DNA from: Piezodorus guildinii
Lineage: Eukaryota > Arthropoda > Insecta > Hemiptera > Pentatomidae
DNA length: 64,000 bases
Assembly (NCBI GenBank): GCA_023052935.1
Contig: CM041293.1
Span: forward strand, 148,126,968-148,190,967
Direction: 5' to 3'
In this document: positions 1 through 20,900 of the stretch, piece by piece
Numbering within the stretch: position 1 is the first letter of the stretch
Layout: each line of letters opens with the position of its first letter
Position numbers and translations under genes: made by a program
Notes under the pieces: generated by a model
Told to the model about the DNA's origin: nothing
Seen by the model: only the letters and a program-made list of their open reading frames with translations
The model's database searches: none

Positions 1-34
1 TTTTGGTAACAAGAAATTGCAAATGAAATGAGGG

Positions 35-165
35 TCTCCCTACCTCAGCATTGTCCCACAGCTGAAATAAAAGAATAAATAATTATTTTGCCACAGCCGA
101 GGTCGAACCTAGTACCTTTAGAGCATTAGTCCAGTGCCCTGTCAACTTGACAAGATTGCTCCTTT
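35..165 (-). mobile_element. tRNA-derived SINE fragment (family D)
   Basis: Read on the minus strand, the segment has a tRNA-like head with a B-box-like GGTTCGACCTC near 93. It also has an A-box-like stretch that includes the TTGACAGGGCACTGGACT phrase. A (TAAA)-type run lies next to it at 70-80. It is in the first visible intron of diaphanous. No target duplication was found, so the limits are approximate. A real tRNA is unlikely because the acceptor stem does not close. Confidence 0.5.
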
Positions 166-299
166 GGAAAAACGCACCTGAAGAAGTTCCTACCTCACTG
201 GCGTCCCTAGTGCTATTTATACAAGACCCTTATTTAGTCCATTTTAATTTTTGGATTTGAGAAAAGGACCCTCGCTAGTTAAGAGAAAAAGGAAATCCT

Positions 300-575
300 A
301 ATATTTGATTGGAAGATCTCAAGAACAATTATTTGTAGCGGTCAGGATCTGAGAAAGCTGGAGGCAGAGGACAAATTGAGAAAGTCAAACTCTATGGCAA
401 GGCAGATATAAGGAAATTTTTTAAACTAAGAAAACTGCGGTGAACTAGATGGGAAGCTCACAAACACAATTGGTGAAGGGTAGCACCAGACCAAACCAGC
501 TGGCGAAGACTTGTTGAGGAAACCAAGGATCAGACCGGTCTGTAGCCCAATGGATGGATGGCTCCTTTAAAAAAA
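300..575 (+). mobile_element. 3' fragment of an RTE-like LINE
   Basis: Conceptual translation gives the phrase KVKLYGKADIRKFFKLRKLR, then after a stop a TSWRRLVEETKDQTGL-like stretch. This resembles the extreme C-terminus of RTE-type reverse transcriptases, downstream of the polymerase domain. The fragment ends in a GGATGGATGG tail. Stops break the frame, so it is a relic within a diaphanous intron. Confidence 0.45.
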
Positions 576-918
576 TATGCAATAAATACAATTTGTTCTT
601 TTTGGCTATCTAAATCTACTATTATGAATTTAGAAAATATTACATTATATTTTAATGTGCGCTAGTGTTTGTCATGATCCTTTATTTGTAGTCAGACAGC
701 TGATGGTTTTATATTTGACTTTTTTTTTACAAAGATGTGTTCCTAAATAGGTTTAAAGAAAATTAGACATAAAAAATAAATATCACGTAATTGTAGATTT
801 GCAAATAATCTGAATAAATGAAAAGTTGTTCACCGCTTATTATAAGTTTGTTAAAATCTAAATTCATGATTGCATAAGTATTAATGTGTTATAATTCTGT
901 TGTTTTTTCTTATTTTAG

Positions 919-9315
<8,397 letters not shown>

Positions 9316-11600
9316 ATCAACGAATTAAGTGTCATAGAACAATTTTGAATTTTATCTACAATTGGTATCCAATTGATTGTAAAATAAGTTAGCATTAAAT
9401 GATTTTTATAGAATTTTCTACTTAATGTGCTTTTCTTTAATTTTTAAAATTTTCTTTTTCTATAATGACATTCATTTTAACACGATTTTTTGTAATTTAT
9501 GTAAAAAGAAAAAAAGTGATGTCTAACCATGGCAGTAGGGTTAGGGTTATTTAATATTTATTGTTATTTGTATTTATTGTAAATAAGATGTTGATAAATA
9601 TACATAGTATTAAAAAATATTTATATATCTAAGAAAAAGAGTATGAAATAAATATTTATTTATTATAAATTGTTAATAAGAAGATGTTATATATTTGTTT
9701 TATATAATTATACGATGTAAATGTGATGTTATATTTTGTAATTGTAGAAATTTATAGTAACTTAATTCAGGAAAGCTCTGTCTACCAAGACCGTGATTGT
9801 ACATGTATTTTATTTTTTATAAATTTTTAAGTATCAATAAGATTTAATGAGTAATAATATATTGGGCATAATTTACAATTATTTAATAACTAAAACAAAA
9901 ATATTTGGTCTGAAGGTAATCAAATAATTTATGACCTACCTTTATTTACTATATTTATTTTGGGCAACATAGTATAAATAAACAACTTGAGGGAGAACTT
10001 CATGTCTCTAACTATAACTCTTTGTTATAGAAATAGAAATAAATTTATGTAATAACATAAATTCTAATAAGAAATGGTGGATGCGAATAGTGAAAGAGTG
10101 TAAAACAAATTAAAACATCAAATAAAATTGAAGATGTCACCTTTCTCCCGTATTTTGTTTAGCAATAAATGTTGATATATTCTATACGTCAACTAACCAA
10201 TTGGTTTGTTAATCATCCAACTATAAGAGCTATTACTTTTTTTTTAAAGGTATTAATCATGTTGCCATTTTAAAAGTTGTATCTCAAAATTAATATTTTT
10301 AAATATATCATATTCTGTGCTAATTATATATCCTCAGGGCAATAAAAATTATATCTTTAATGAATGTTTATATTCTGATATTAAATAAAATATCACTTAT
10401 CTTAAAATATCACAATATCTTTTAAAATGCTCATGCTCTTAAGCACAAAAATCAAATTTTAAATTGCTCAAGGTATTATAAATGTTTTTATGTGAATAGC
10501 TTTTCTGATTTATTTTTTTAATTATTTCTAAACCTCTGTAAATGTGATGATCGCATTGTAAACGAAATATTAATAAATTATAAATTAATTTTTTAAAGAC
10601 TTCTTTATTATTTAAATCATCTTTCCTTTCTCTATATTTTAATTATTGAGCATCTTTCAAGTTGATAAACCAGTATTTCAAAATGGATGGAGGATTTAAG
10701 AAAGATAAAGCCAGTCTTTCATTAATCCCTTTATCTTATTTACTTGGTTTGTTTTTACAGTTTTATCTTGAACATTTTAAAACCTATTATTACCTTTTCA
10801 GTAAAGGTCAGAGCCTTATCATAATTTGAATTGATATTATTTAAATTAGATCAATTTTTAATCCTATTTGTTAACTTAACCTATATTTTTATATTTCCCT
10901 TATTATTTGAAATTCGGAAAAAAATCAACTTGTTTGTAGTGAAACATTTTAATAAAAAACATAGAACCAGGGACATGACCTTGTTTATAGAAATGGCAAT
11001 GCAGTTAGCATGAAGGGGACAAGAAATTTATTAAATTAAATTTATTTGTTAATTCATTTCTTCTTCATGGTTCCAATCATTAACCTTTTGTTTTATTTTC
11101 TTCCATTTATTTGCCCTCAGGTCAAAAACTAAGTTTTAAATACATCTGAAGTTAAATTCAACTGTCCTTATTGCAATTTTTCTTTCTAAGTTACCATATA
11201 CTGTACCATGTACAAAATTTTTCGGTAAGATGAACGAGAGTACTAATTAAATAATCATTATAACCTTAGACGACTATCAAAGAGAAAGGTACTGGTACAA
11301 AGAAGGGCTCAATTCAGTTTGCCTCAATGAATTTACCCTATTTTAAAAAATAATTGTAGGAGGAGTAGAATCAAAATAATTTCAATGTTTTACACAAAAT
11401 CAACTACATTCAAATACCTAAATTTTTAATATTTAGGCTGTTAAGTAATAAGTAACATTCAGGTTAGTTTTTCAAATGTAAGTATTTTGGATTGGATGAA
11501 CATCATTATTAAATTATTTTTTTAATGGATTTTATTGATATTTTTTATAAAAAAATCAAAAACACATATTTAATATAAATCACATATAGAAAAAATAATT
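9316..11600. other. intergenic region and probable diaphanous 3' UTR
   Basis: It follows the diaphanous stop codon. The sequence is very AT-rich with several AATAAA motifs (for example near 9646 and 10022), so the transcript end cannot be fixed. No protein homology, RNA gene or recognisable repeat was seen. Confidence 0.5.
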
Positions 11601-11815
11601 ACATCATAATTTGTATTTCAATATAGAGGCACAGTTGATCCTCTCCCTCTCTAGTCTTGCCAGTGCCTGAAAAGACAGAAAATTCAAATTCCAAAGATAT
11701 CTAAAATTAATGACTAAGATGTTGATTACATAAAATATATGACTACAGAAGTTATGAGATTGCACAGTAATAAGATTATAGAATCCCAGGACTGATGGAA
11801 TATACTCCAAGGGTG

Positions 11816-11906
11816 CTCTGCTGACGGAGTAATCCAAAGCAAGAATGTTTTTATTTTGTATTTATAGAAAAAAAAAATGTATTATATTAATAAACATTAT
11901 TATTAT
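11816..11906 (+). mobile_element. 91-bp retro-insertion with 13-bp target duplication
   Basis: TACTCCAAGGGTG occurs at 11803-11815 and again at 11907-11919. The 91 bp between them contain an AATAAA and end in an (ATT)n run, which is the signature of a severely 5'-truncated LINE/SINE-type insertion. The parent family cannot be named from so short a piece. Confidence 0.6.
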
Positions 11907-12090
11907 TACTCCAAGGGTGTGTACCTAATGTTATTTAGAGTACAATTTTTTTTTTTTTTTTTGTTTTATTTAGGGTCATGAATTGATAAAAATTGCGATA
12001 TTATGGTTTAAAGGTTTTGACATCAAGTTTTAAACAAAGGGCTTACTTGAAATATCAAACAGACCGCTGAAAGATCATTAGTAAATTCAT

Positions 12091-13551
12091 TTATTCGCCC
12101 TTAAGTCTTTGAGAAAATAATGGATCAAGGGTTCTCAGAATGCCTTTTTCAAATTCCTCTTCAGAGAATCTATCTACAGATGACCTGAAATTAAAAAAAA
12201 AAAAAAAAAAAAAAAGTCTATTTTTACTATGATCAATGAAACCTGATGAAAATAAAAGAGTAACATGCCGAAATTTATACCTAGCAGCTTCTCTAATTTT
12301 ATTCCTTGCTTGGGGTGACATTTTAATAATAGCTGCCAAAGCCCTAGCATATTCGTTTTCATCAGCTGCTAAGAAACCATTTCTACTTCCTTCAGATTCC
12401 TCAATGATATCAGCCTTAGGACCACCAGACCTATGTGCTACCATGATTTGTCCTGCTGCCATGCACTCTACAACTCCTAAAATACTTTGTTTATAAAAAT
12501 AAACATAATATTTTTATTATCTTATTGTTTATAGAAAAACAAAAACACCTGAGGTTATCAAATCATTATCACTAAGGAATTTTTAAGATCCAAGTAATTC
12601 ATACTTTTCTATCCCAAACTCAGGTATTCCTTATGATCATTCTGACTAGTACAATGGTAAAAGTCCACTCTATATGGATGTATGTACACTCACTCAAAAA
12701 AGTTTCCATACAGCACGCTTATATTTTGCATAGCTGTTTATTTTCAAATGAACAATTTCCTAATTTATACTCGTACATTATTAATACTAATATTAGATTA
12801 AAAAAAAATAGATACATATATTTTCATTTCATCTTTAATATAAAATGAAGTAGAATGTCATTTGTTAATGATAGGTCAAAAAAGTTTCCATACACTTTCT
12901 ATATTAATCCTATTTGTTTTACTATGACATTCTTTCCAGAGTTATATTTAGAAATCTTATCTCGATAATCAAATCTTAGTTCATTATTAGCGTTACTTGG
13001 GCTTGGGAGACTGATTTCTTTTCAATAAGTTCTCTTCTTGTGATTTGAGAGAGTTATGGTCCGCAGGGCTTATCTATAAGAAAAATTGCATTTCTGTTGA
13101 ATAAAGCACATGCTACTGTACAGTATATACTAAAAAGACATAGAGAGTTAAAATCTTTGGAGGATAGACTATGTTCTTAAAGACAGTAGACCGGAGAATC
13201 CTTGCTGAAACGTTTGCAAATCCTCACATTACCGACACCTCAATGACATCAGAACTAATAGTTACTATGGAATTCAAGTCCACCCAGAAACAGTAAAAAA
13301 AAATACAGTGGTCGAGTCGCAAGAAGAAAGCCTGGAAAGAAATTAAACAAGAAGAAGCGGCAGTGATTTGCTAGGGAGTTTGAAAATAAACCTAAAAATT
13401 TCTGGGAAAGGGTCATATTCTCTTAGGAATCCAAATTTAATATTTTTGGGCCAGATGGAAGGTCAAAAGTGTGGAGGAAATCAACCTCAGCTTTCAAAAC
13501 TAAGAATTTATTTATGGGTGTATGGACACTTTTTTGAGCGAGTGTATGTAG

Positions 13552-13582
<31 letters not shown>

Positions 13583-16500
13583 TATATTATATATATATTA
13601 ATATATATATATATAATAAATATATATATTATATACTATATATATATATATATAAACAGTAAAAAAAAATACAGTGTCAGTCAAGATAAAGCTAAATAAT
13701 ATTAACAGAAGAACATATTTGCTAGGATTTGAAAATAAATAAAAATTTCATGAAAGGTCATATCTCTTATAATCAAATTAATATTTTTCATAATCATAAA
13801 TTAGAATAACCTCACTTCAAAATAAGATTATTTATGGTGTATAATTTTTAATTATTAATATATATATAAATAAAAGCCATTTCTTACCTATTCCAAAATG
13901 TTCATTCCACATTGCATGAAGACCAATTACACTGGATAATAACTCCTTTTTAAGTTCATCATAAGGAATATTGACCTGTAAGAGATTTTTAATTCAATAA
14001 TTTAAAAGTGACAGGGCTAAATTACAAAATGTGATAAATAAAAGAATGTGAACACTCCAGATTAATTAACTATATGGTAAAGAAAAAAACAACTGATATT
14101 TAATGAGTGGATCTAGTCAGGCAATCATTATTGTGTTTGAATTAATTTATTCTACACAGAATTTCATATTTAACATGGTGAAAACATGTTATATTCTTGA
14201 AAAACAAAACTTTCTGACAGAAAAAATTAAAATGAAATTGAAAAAAAAAAAAAACTTTATAAATTTAGTTCAACAAATCCTAAATTAGTAAAATTTAATA
14301 GGTATGTATAAAAAGTTTGTTTTTTTATATTTGATTATATGTTAGTTACAGCTAAAATAATAACTATGTTAAATCAGAAAATAAATTAAAACCTATTTAA
14401 GTCAGCATATATTCAAAAAGACTTCATAATAACATTAAAATACAAATGAATTCTGACTAAATACAAAAGGTACCAAATTACCTTAAATACAACATTATTT
14501 TCAAGAGAAAGGTGTTTGCACAGATCTTGCATATCTTTCACAAGAATGTGATCCTCATTGTGTCGACAGGAACCAATAAACACCAATTTTACCTAAAAAT
14601 ATAACAGATTTTACAACAGTTTCATGTGGGAAAAAAAAATCAGGATTATTATTAATTTGTTGGCACTGCACACACTAATCTGCTAGTTTTTTAGCTTAAT
14701 AAAATTTTAGCAACTCCTTAATTTAGTAATTGATTTTATTTTTATTTAAACAGATGGAATTAATTGTTAAAAAAATCTTGATTGCATTACCTACTATAAT
14801 ATTATTCCTAATTATGAAAGCAAACAGAAATTAAAATAAAATAATACCAAAATTATATAATAATATTCTTAGTTATCCGAATAACAATAATAATCAGTAT
14901 ATAACCGTAAAAGTAAGCTAATAATGGAAACATACAGTTTTAAATTCTTTATTTATTGAGATAGATAATACATTCTGCCACATAAGGTTAATAGGTATTA
15001 GAGCAGTAGGAATTTATTCAATTTATACAATCAAATGAAATAGAAAAAAAATTAAATAAATAGAAAAAAATATGTTCAGAAAGAGGACAAAAATGATTAG
15101 AAAAATAAGTAAATAAAATAGATAATAAATAGAAAAATAATACTACAGTAATGAAAATAAAATAGAAAAAACAGAGAAAAATCTACTATATAATTCTTAA
15201 ACAGACATACAAAATAATTTTAAACTGGAATCGTAAAACCATCAAGTAGCCTATATTGCCATACTCGGCTTATTAACTATTTATATTATTAATTAATCAT
15301 AAAATAGAAAATAAATGAAAAATAACAAAATACATTTATTGATATAACCTTCTAAAAAAAAATTCGTAGCAGTTACTGATACAGCCTACCTTTTCGAATA
15401 TTTTTTCAGGAAGAAGATTTCTTAACTCATATATTGCCTGGAGTTGAAGAGGATGATCTTTTTCAGGACGATATTGACCAACTGATACAATTTTGATTTC
15501 ACCCCCTTCACCTAGATTTGAATAAAGAAGGCTAATATTATATAAGGTAAAACTTTTTCATTAGATCGTGAAGATGGATTTGAAAGAAGATAAAAGTGTA
15601 GCAATAAAGGTAATACTCACTAATATCAGGAGCCATGGGAGATGATTTTAGAGACACAGTATCACAAGGAGGATAAATTCGATGGGTGGATAAACTACAA
15701 TTCCATAAACTATTTATATGATCTTCAGTCCAAGATGAATTCACTATTACTGTATCAGCAAAACTTCCACAAAAACTATAAAGCTGAAATTCCAATATTA
15801 ATTCATAACAAATTCAAATAGGAAAATACAATCAATTATATACTTATTATATATTAATATAATTTATAAAAATTATAAAGGAAATAGAAATTTGTATAAC
15901 ACTTTTTTATTCTTAGTAATATAATAGTAAAGTCACGCATAAGTATTGTACCTAAAAAAGATTAAATCAAATTTAAGAAGTAAGAATCGTTTAAATTAAA
16001 GCATAAATAGCAACTGACAATAATAAAATTTGTATTATTAAAAAAAAGAAAAACATTTCAAAAACTAAATGTGTTACGCATTACTGTTTTATTTTCAAAT
16101 CCCAGATTTCTTCCATATTCAAATATTTGTCAGTTTATATTAAAATCTTAATAACAATGTCATAATATAAGTAAGTACATATGAAAAAAAAATTGATAAG
16201 CACATTAAATCAATAAATAGAGAATTTTCCATAAAAGTACAGAAATGAGTGGTGTATATAACATACCCAAGAAAATATCTTGTAGTAAATTAATTTAGCA
16301 GAAGATAAAAATGGACTTCGAGCAATAGTAGTATTGTTATTGTGAGCCATGTTTCTTAAAGTCACACGTTTAATCATATCTTTTGTAATAGTTGGGTAAT
16401 GAATATAGCAGGCGGTAGTACATTTACCAATATAAGAGAACAGGAATAGAGTAAAAGAGTAACCCATACTATCGATGTAAATATCTAAAACCAATAACTT

Positions 16501-17219
16501 TGTTATTCAATCAGAAAATATATAAAAACAATAGCAAGTAATTAAAGGAAAATCTATGTATATCTTTCAACTCTTAAAGCCAAAAAATAATTCACCTGGA
16601 AGATAAGCAAATAGAGCTTCAATACCAAGTATGAAAGATCCTATTGACTGCCCTAATATAGTGAAGTATGGATATCTCTGGGCCTCAACCCAATGCCGTT
16701 TGTGAAGATAAATAAATTCAATATCCTTCTTCAACGTAATATTGAAAGTTTTAGAAACTTTATTTAAAATTTCAATTGGAGAAGCAATAAGATCACCTGT
16801 ATATACAGCAACTTTGGCATTTGGGTACCTATAATTTTCAAAACATTGAGAAGTTAAATGATGATGAGATGTTTAATGATATTGGTAATTAAGCTTATGG
16901 TGACAATAAGCGATCTGTATATTTCACCTATTCTGAATGGCACGTATAGCACACCATAGGACCCTTTCACCTCCTCCACCAGCATTGCAATATGGGTGAA
17001 AAAAGGCAACCCTTAGGGAATCATCATCATTTTTTATCTGTTTCCTCTTATTGATGCAGTGCTGAAATTTAAATGCAGTAACTACTTTATAATTAACTCT
17101 TGAAAATATCTATATATTTTTAAAGAGAACAGACTAAATATCACCTTTCTTGAAACATATATTAATAAAATTGGAATAATACCAATTAACAAAAGCAAAC
17201 CCATAAAAAGCCAAACCAT
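12091..17219 (-). CDS. Alg11: ALG11 alpha-1,2-mannosyltransferase, complete, 10 exons
   Basis: ALG11 adds the fourth and fifth mannoses (alpha-1,2) to the dolichol-linked N-glycan precursor on the cytosolic face of the ER. Exons: 17219-17145 (ATG), 17061-16928, 16828-16596, 16484-16267, 15783-15621, 15511-15390, 14592-14482, 13975-13888, 12476-12281 and 12184-12091 (stop). Splice sites and phases all agree, giving 477 residues against about 490 in vertebrates. A hydrophobic N-terminal anchor spans residues 2-21. Then come [12 protein letters not shown] (47-58), [22 protein letters not shown] and the GT4-type E-X7-E pair, Glu377 and Glu385, within [15 protein letters not shown]. The start codon is followed directly by the membrane anchor, as expected. 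The intron between the 13975 and 12476 exons holds a Tc1-like relic and its error-like duplicate. The gene converges on diaphanous. Confidence 0.95.
12687..13544 (+). mobile_element. deleted Tc1-like transposon with TA target site
   Basis: The ends are inverted repeats, CACTCACTCAAAAAAGTTTC on the left and its near complement ending at 13544. TA dinucleotides lie immediately outside (12685-12686 and 13545-13546). A second copy of the AAAAAAGTTTCCATACA motif at 12879-12895 gives the left end an IR/DR layout. Internal sequence matches the Tc1 transposase: a helix-turn-helix region, then [21 protein letters not shown] and [17 protein letters not shown]. Stops interrupt it, and the catalytic C-terminal half is absent. 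It lies in an ALG11 intron. Confidence 0.85.
13551..13653. repeat. AT dinucleotide microsatellite
   Basis: Interrupted (AT)n runs of about 100 bp separate the right end of the Tc1-like element from a corrupted copy of part of it. Confidence 0.9.
13654..13850 (+). repeat. corrupted duplicate of 13287-13525
   Basis: It begins with a 23-bp identity to 13287-13309 (AAACAGTAAAAAAAAATACA onward). It then follows the same sequence with many single-base deletions, mostly shortened homopolymers (GGGAGTTT to GATTT, GGGAAAGGG to GAAAGG), up to the GGTGTATA end. The pattern looks more like uncorrected long-read error next to a microsatellite than like evolutionary decay. Confidence 0.6.
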
Positions 17220-18004
17220 CTTCCACTGAATTATTTAAATAAGAGATCAAACCAAATAATATAAATTTAAGGGGAAAACATTGAAAGGAGTTAGATGATA
17301 AATGTTTCTAGAATTTGAAATTTTCTTATCAATAGATTGACATCAACTCCAACTGTATCATAACCACTACAAGCAGCTGCAACCTATCACGTTATCAAAA
17401 CATTACAAGGAGTTCTAAAATATTAAAGTTTCTCTTTGCAAAAGTTGAGGAACCCATCTTTTTTGACATTTTAGGGTTGGCATTTATTATTAAGAGGAAA
17501 AATGAAGAGAAAAAAATAATAATTTGTTTTTTTCACTTAATAAAAATGAAATATATTCATAAGACTACTATTATTTTCGAAACTTTTTTTTAAGGTAATA
17601 AGGAAACCATATTCCATGCTTTCTTACCATGAAATATATTTGATTCAGAATACAAATGAACAAGTTAGTTTGTTTCCACTGACGGATCTGGAGATGGGCA
17701 AGGTGCTTTTTTAAAGTTCTGTGCTCCTCTACAAACTGAATGCCTGAAAAGTCAAAGTATCATATTCTGAACAATACTGGGTAAAATCTCAGCATTGCTT
17801 GTTCATATGTATTTTAGTGTTGAATATAGTTGCAGTTAATACTGAGATTGTTTAAGACTAAAATTACTGTGACTATAAAATCTATAAGTAATTTGAAATA
17901 TTGATCAAAATTAGTGGTATTGAACACCAATCTAATAGTAATCAAAATCAATTCAATTAAATTCACTTTTAAGTCTTTTATGTACAAGTTTACTGGTTTG
18001 AACA
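17220..18004. other. ALG11 upstream region
   Basis: This stretch lies between the ALG11 start codon and the BEL/Pao relic. It should hold the ALG11 promoter and 5' UTR on the minus strand, but no convincing TATA box or initiator could be chosen. No repeat or coding exon was recognised. Confidence 0.4.
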
Positions 18005-19165
18005 CGGGAGATGGAAATAGGATTTTTTAAAGGGAATAAAAACAAAATTTGGCTATGCCGTCTGTTCCCTAGCTCGGACGAAGTAATTGCATTCGTCAGA
18101 CGAAGGTTGATGGTGTGCAAATTATCCCTCGAACTGCAATTGCAGCCTAAATCCGATGTTCAGACCAAATCCGTACGCAGTACTAAGCGCGGCGTCTCGT
18201 TACTCGCCAGCGACAAAAACTGGAAATATTCTTCATCTTCAGACTCTTCACGGTCCCCGCCGAGACACAAACCTCCGGCTAGGTGCCAACAAAGTAATTC
18301 GATAAATCGTAAAACACATAGGGGTTCTCCCAGTAACGGTTCGGTTTCTTCTAGCAAGGAGACCTGTCCCCATTGCGACCGGCGCCATCCTTCAGCCCGG
18401 TGTTTCCGATTTTAAATGAGTTATGAAAACTAGGGAGCGTTCCGAATTCGTCAGGGATTCGGAACTTTGTGGAAACTACCTGAAGCCGGGACACGTCTTA
18501 TCGCAGTGCCGGTTGACGTTTAATGGCACTTTTTGCTGCTCGAAACACCACGGCGTGTTGCATGTGGCGAAGACTTCCGACGCGAGCCCCCACTTCTAAC
18601 TCGAAAGATACCGGCAATTTTTTTGGTCACGCAATTACGTATCCCGCCCTGGTACACGCTCTGAGTCGATGTTAAGCACCGCATGAGCCGTGGTTGACGG
18701 TTTTAAAAAATCCACCCCCGTACGACTATTATGGACTTGAAGTCAATATTCTTTTATAACTTCGGAACTCGCGTCCAAAATCGGCAGTCTTTGGTTTAGG
18801 TGATACCGCTGTGACCAATGTCAAGGGATAGATCACTTTGCATCTTTGCTCAATGTTGGACGACGACACTAACTTCAGGGTGCGCGCCCTGGTGGTCGAC
18901 AGCATCACTTCCGAGATCCCTAGACGACCTATCTCTGCCAGGATTGTCAATCGGCTTTCACATTTCGTAATGGCTGACCCTTCCCTTGGTGTCCCAGGGT
19001 CTATCGACTTGTTGATCGGAGTCGACCTATATTCACGCCTAATTACTGGTGCTCCCACCAGGACGTTCGACCAGCTTCACCTCGTGCCCACAGTTTTTGG
19101 TAACGTGGTTATGGGGACTTTGCACCGATATCGCTGGCCTTTTCCTTCGTTCGGGATCGTGAGTA
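18005..19165 (+). pseudogene. BEL/Pao LTR retrotransposon relic (gag zinc knuckles and protease)
   Basis: The first frame (18011-18415) ends in a Ser/Arg-rich stretch and a zinc knuckle, CPHCDRRHPSARCFRF. After a stop a second knuckle follows (CGNYLKPGHVLSQC), then CCSKHHGVLH. A later frame (18838 on) carries the aspartic-protease-type region with IDLLIGVDLYSRLI and VPTVFGNVVMGT. This order and the knuckle spacing are typical of BEL/Pao. Reverse transcriptase and integrase are missing, several stops are present and no LTR pair was found, so the copy is dead and truncated. It is more GC-rich than its surroundings. Confidence 0.8.
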
Positions 19166-19376
19166 CATCGATCTTTTTCAACGATTGTTGCAAATTCTTG
19201 TTTCTCTATGTCTTTTTCGTTTTCGCTTCCGATCTTTTCGCTTTCCGAGTCGCCATTCGATTCAGAATACTAAATTCTTCTCCTTTTTCACAAAGTTTGG
19301 GTTTTTCATGGTGGGCGGCCCTAATTCAATACACCCGATGTTTTTTAAATTATATGCTGTCTGCACATTCAAGAAG

Positions 19377-19671
19377 AGGGAGCTCGTGGCTGAGTGGCTA
19401 GCGCGCTAGTCTCTCATGCTAAAGGTTGTGAGTTCGAATCCCAGTCCCGTCGGGACTTTTACAAGGATTTAATTAAATGGGGATTCAGTCACAGCCTCTC
19501 CCCCCGGTAAGTGAGACCCGTCAGCCAAATGGTGGCCACTCACAAAATTAGGCATAGGGAGTGATGACCCTACACTACAAAATGCATCGAGAAACGTGAG
19601 TGTAATCTCCCAGGAGATTATACCGCGAGGTCCAGGGCCTACACGGCTTGTTGCGCCACTGGAAGAAGAAG
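19377..19671 (+). mobile_element. tRNA-derived SINE (family C) with 12-bp target duplication
   Basis: ACATTCAAGAAG lies at 19365-19376 and again at 19672-19683. The head reads like a serine-type tRNA: GTGGCTGAGTGGCTAGCGCG as A-box region and GAGTTCGAATCCCAG as B-box. A roughly 220-bp unrelated body with CTCCCAGGAGATTATACCGC follows. The perfect target duplication and good internal promoter suggest a young copy. It is not a functional tRNA because it runs straight into the SINE body. Confidence 0.9.
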
Positions 19672-19689
19672 ACATTCAAGAAGGTTGAA

Positions 19690-20118
19690 TTATTTAATTT
19701 AAGCTTAGTTATTCCACTAAACTATCAAACTCCTCCTGCATCCAATCCAAAATCCTTCGAAAATCCTCAATGCTCCTTACTTTGTAACTAATAAACTCAT
19801 CCACAGAGACCTAAATATCCCACTGGTTGCTGACTTGGCCCGCGATAGATACACCTCCTTTAATTCCAAACTACCTGCCCACTCAAACCCGCTTGTCCGT
19901 AACCTCTTATCTACTTCTATTCCCGGTAATCCTCCGAGGCACCTGAAAAGACGGTGGCCTCGAGACTGCTCATGAAATAAACTTTGAAGTACTACCACTG
20001 GGTAGATTCTTTACATGTCTATTCATGCCTGTTATTGTAATTCAGCCATTTTACTTATTGTATTTGTATATACATTTGTAAAAAAAAATAAAATATACTA
20101 TTAAAAAAAAAAAAAAAA
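19690..20118 (+). mobile_element. 5'-truncated Jockey-like LINE, C-terminus and poly(A)
   Basis: Translation gives KLSNSSCIQSKILRK, then DLARDRYTSFNSKL and the closing NPPRHLKRRWPRD. This is the usual end of Jockey/CR1-type reverse transcriptase proteins. It is followed by AATAAA and a 17-base A tract at 20102-20118. A copy of the same family lies at 57349-57990 on the other strand. Frames are broken. Confidence 0.75.
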
Positions 20119-20690
20119 AAGCTTATTTATAAGTATTTAACTGTTATGAATGATGGAGGACGTTTTTCTTTATTTTCATTAAATTTTCTTTCAGAGACTG
20201 CATTCAGTTTTATGTTTGTAAATCTGGCTAAGCCAAAGTTAGGTAGGCGGTATGTTGGATTTAAACCTCCTCCAAGGATTATTTTGCCCAAGTTATATTT
20301 TGCAATGTTTAAGGCAACCCGGGTCAGGGTCTCTGTTTCCCTACAGAACCTGCGAGTAAGTACGCTCCAGAAGGCATTAGCCCCACTACTCACAGAATTT
20401 ACTTCATAGGGGCTCTCCACGGCTTCCTCCTTCCTCGTCTAGCAGCCGGCCTATACGGATATGCATCCTGAACCAGAATATACAGCATCCGCTGTACCTC
20501 TGCACCGGTAGAGACCTGTCAACTCTGAGCGAGGATCGAAGACACCAGGGACGACGAGGATGAACACTCCGCCTACCGAACAGATAAGACAAATTATTAC
20601 TAGAAACCTTGACCCTCTCATTATGGTTGTATTAATGCCAAAATAAAATAATTAACTCACGCATATTCATTGTTCTTATTATGAAACAAT
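20119..20690. other. unassigned, GC-richer block
   Basis: An 87-codon frame (20146-20409, +) has no recognisable domain. AGGTAGGCGGTATGTTGG at 20240-20257 resembles a polypurine tract followed by a BEL-type LTR start. It could be a remnant of the nearby BEL/Pao element, but no second LTR was found. The rest is unassigned. Confidence 0.3.
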
Positions 20691-20900
20691 AAAGGGCTCC
20701 CGGTGGTAAAGCACTTACTGGGCCCCGGTATTGTATACCGTCCTTCGAAGAAGACGTAAAATGGTGATTTCGAGCATGTACAATGACAGGTACTCATTAA
20801 AGTTCCCCATTCTAATTGATCTTGTATAGGCAAAATTTAGAACTTCCACTGTAGCATCGTCCGATTAGCAACAGGGACATAAAAGTGACGTTAAATGAAC
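20691..20900 (+). mobile_element. SINE-A, copy 4
   Basis: The head GGTGGTAAAGCACTTACTGG is tRNA-like. The body has diverged landmarks (CCGTCCTTCGAAGAAGACG, CAGGTACTCATTAAAG, GTATAGGCAAAATTTAGAAC) and ends GTGACGTTAAATGAAC. It is more diverged than the copies at 5884 and 38756. Confidence 0.7.

Noticed and set aside
12174..12362. 62-codon frame on the minus strand overlapping ALG11
   Set aside because: It reads an out-of-frame part of the ALG11 exon and the poly(T) intron.
19377..19460. Functional tRNA-Ser gene
   Set aside because: It is the head of a SINE with a target duplication, runs into the SINE body and has no proper terminator or closed acceptor stem.
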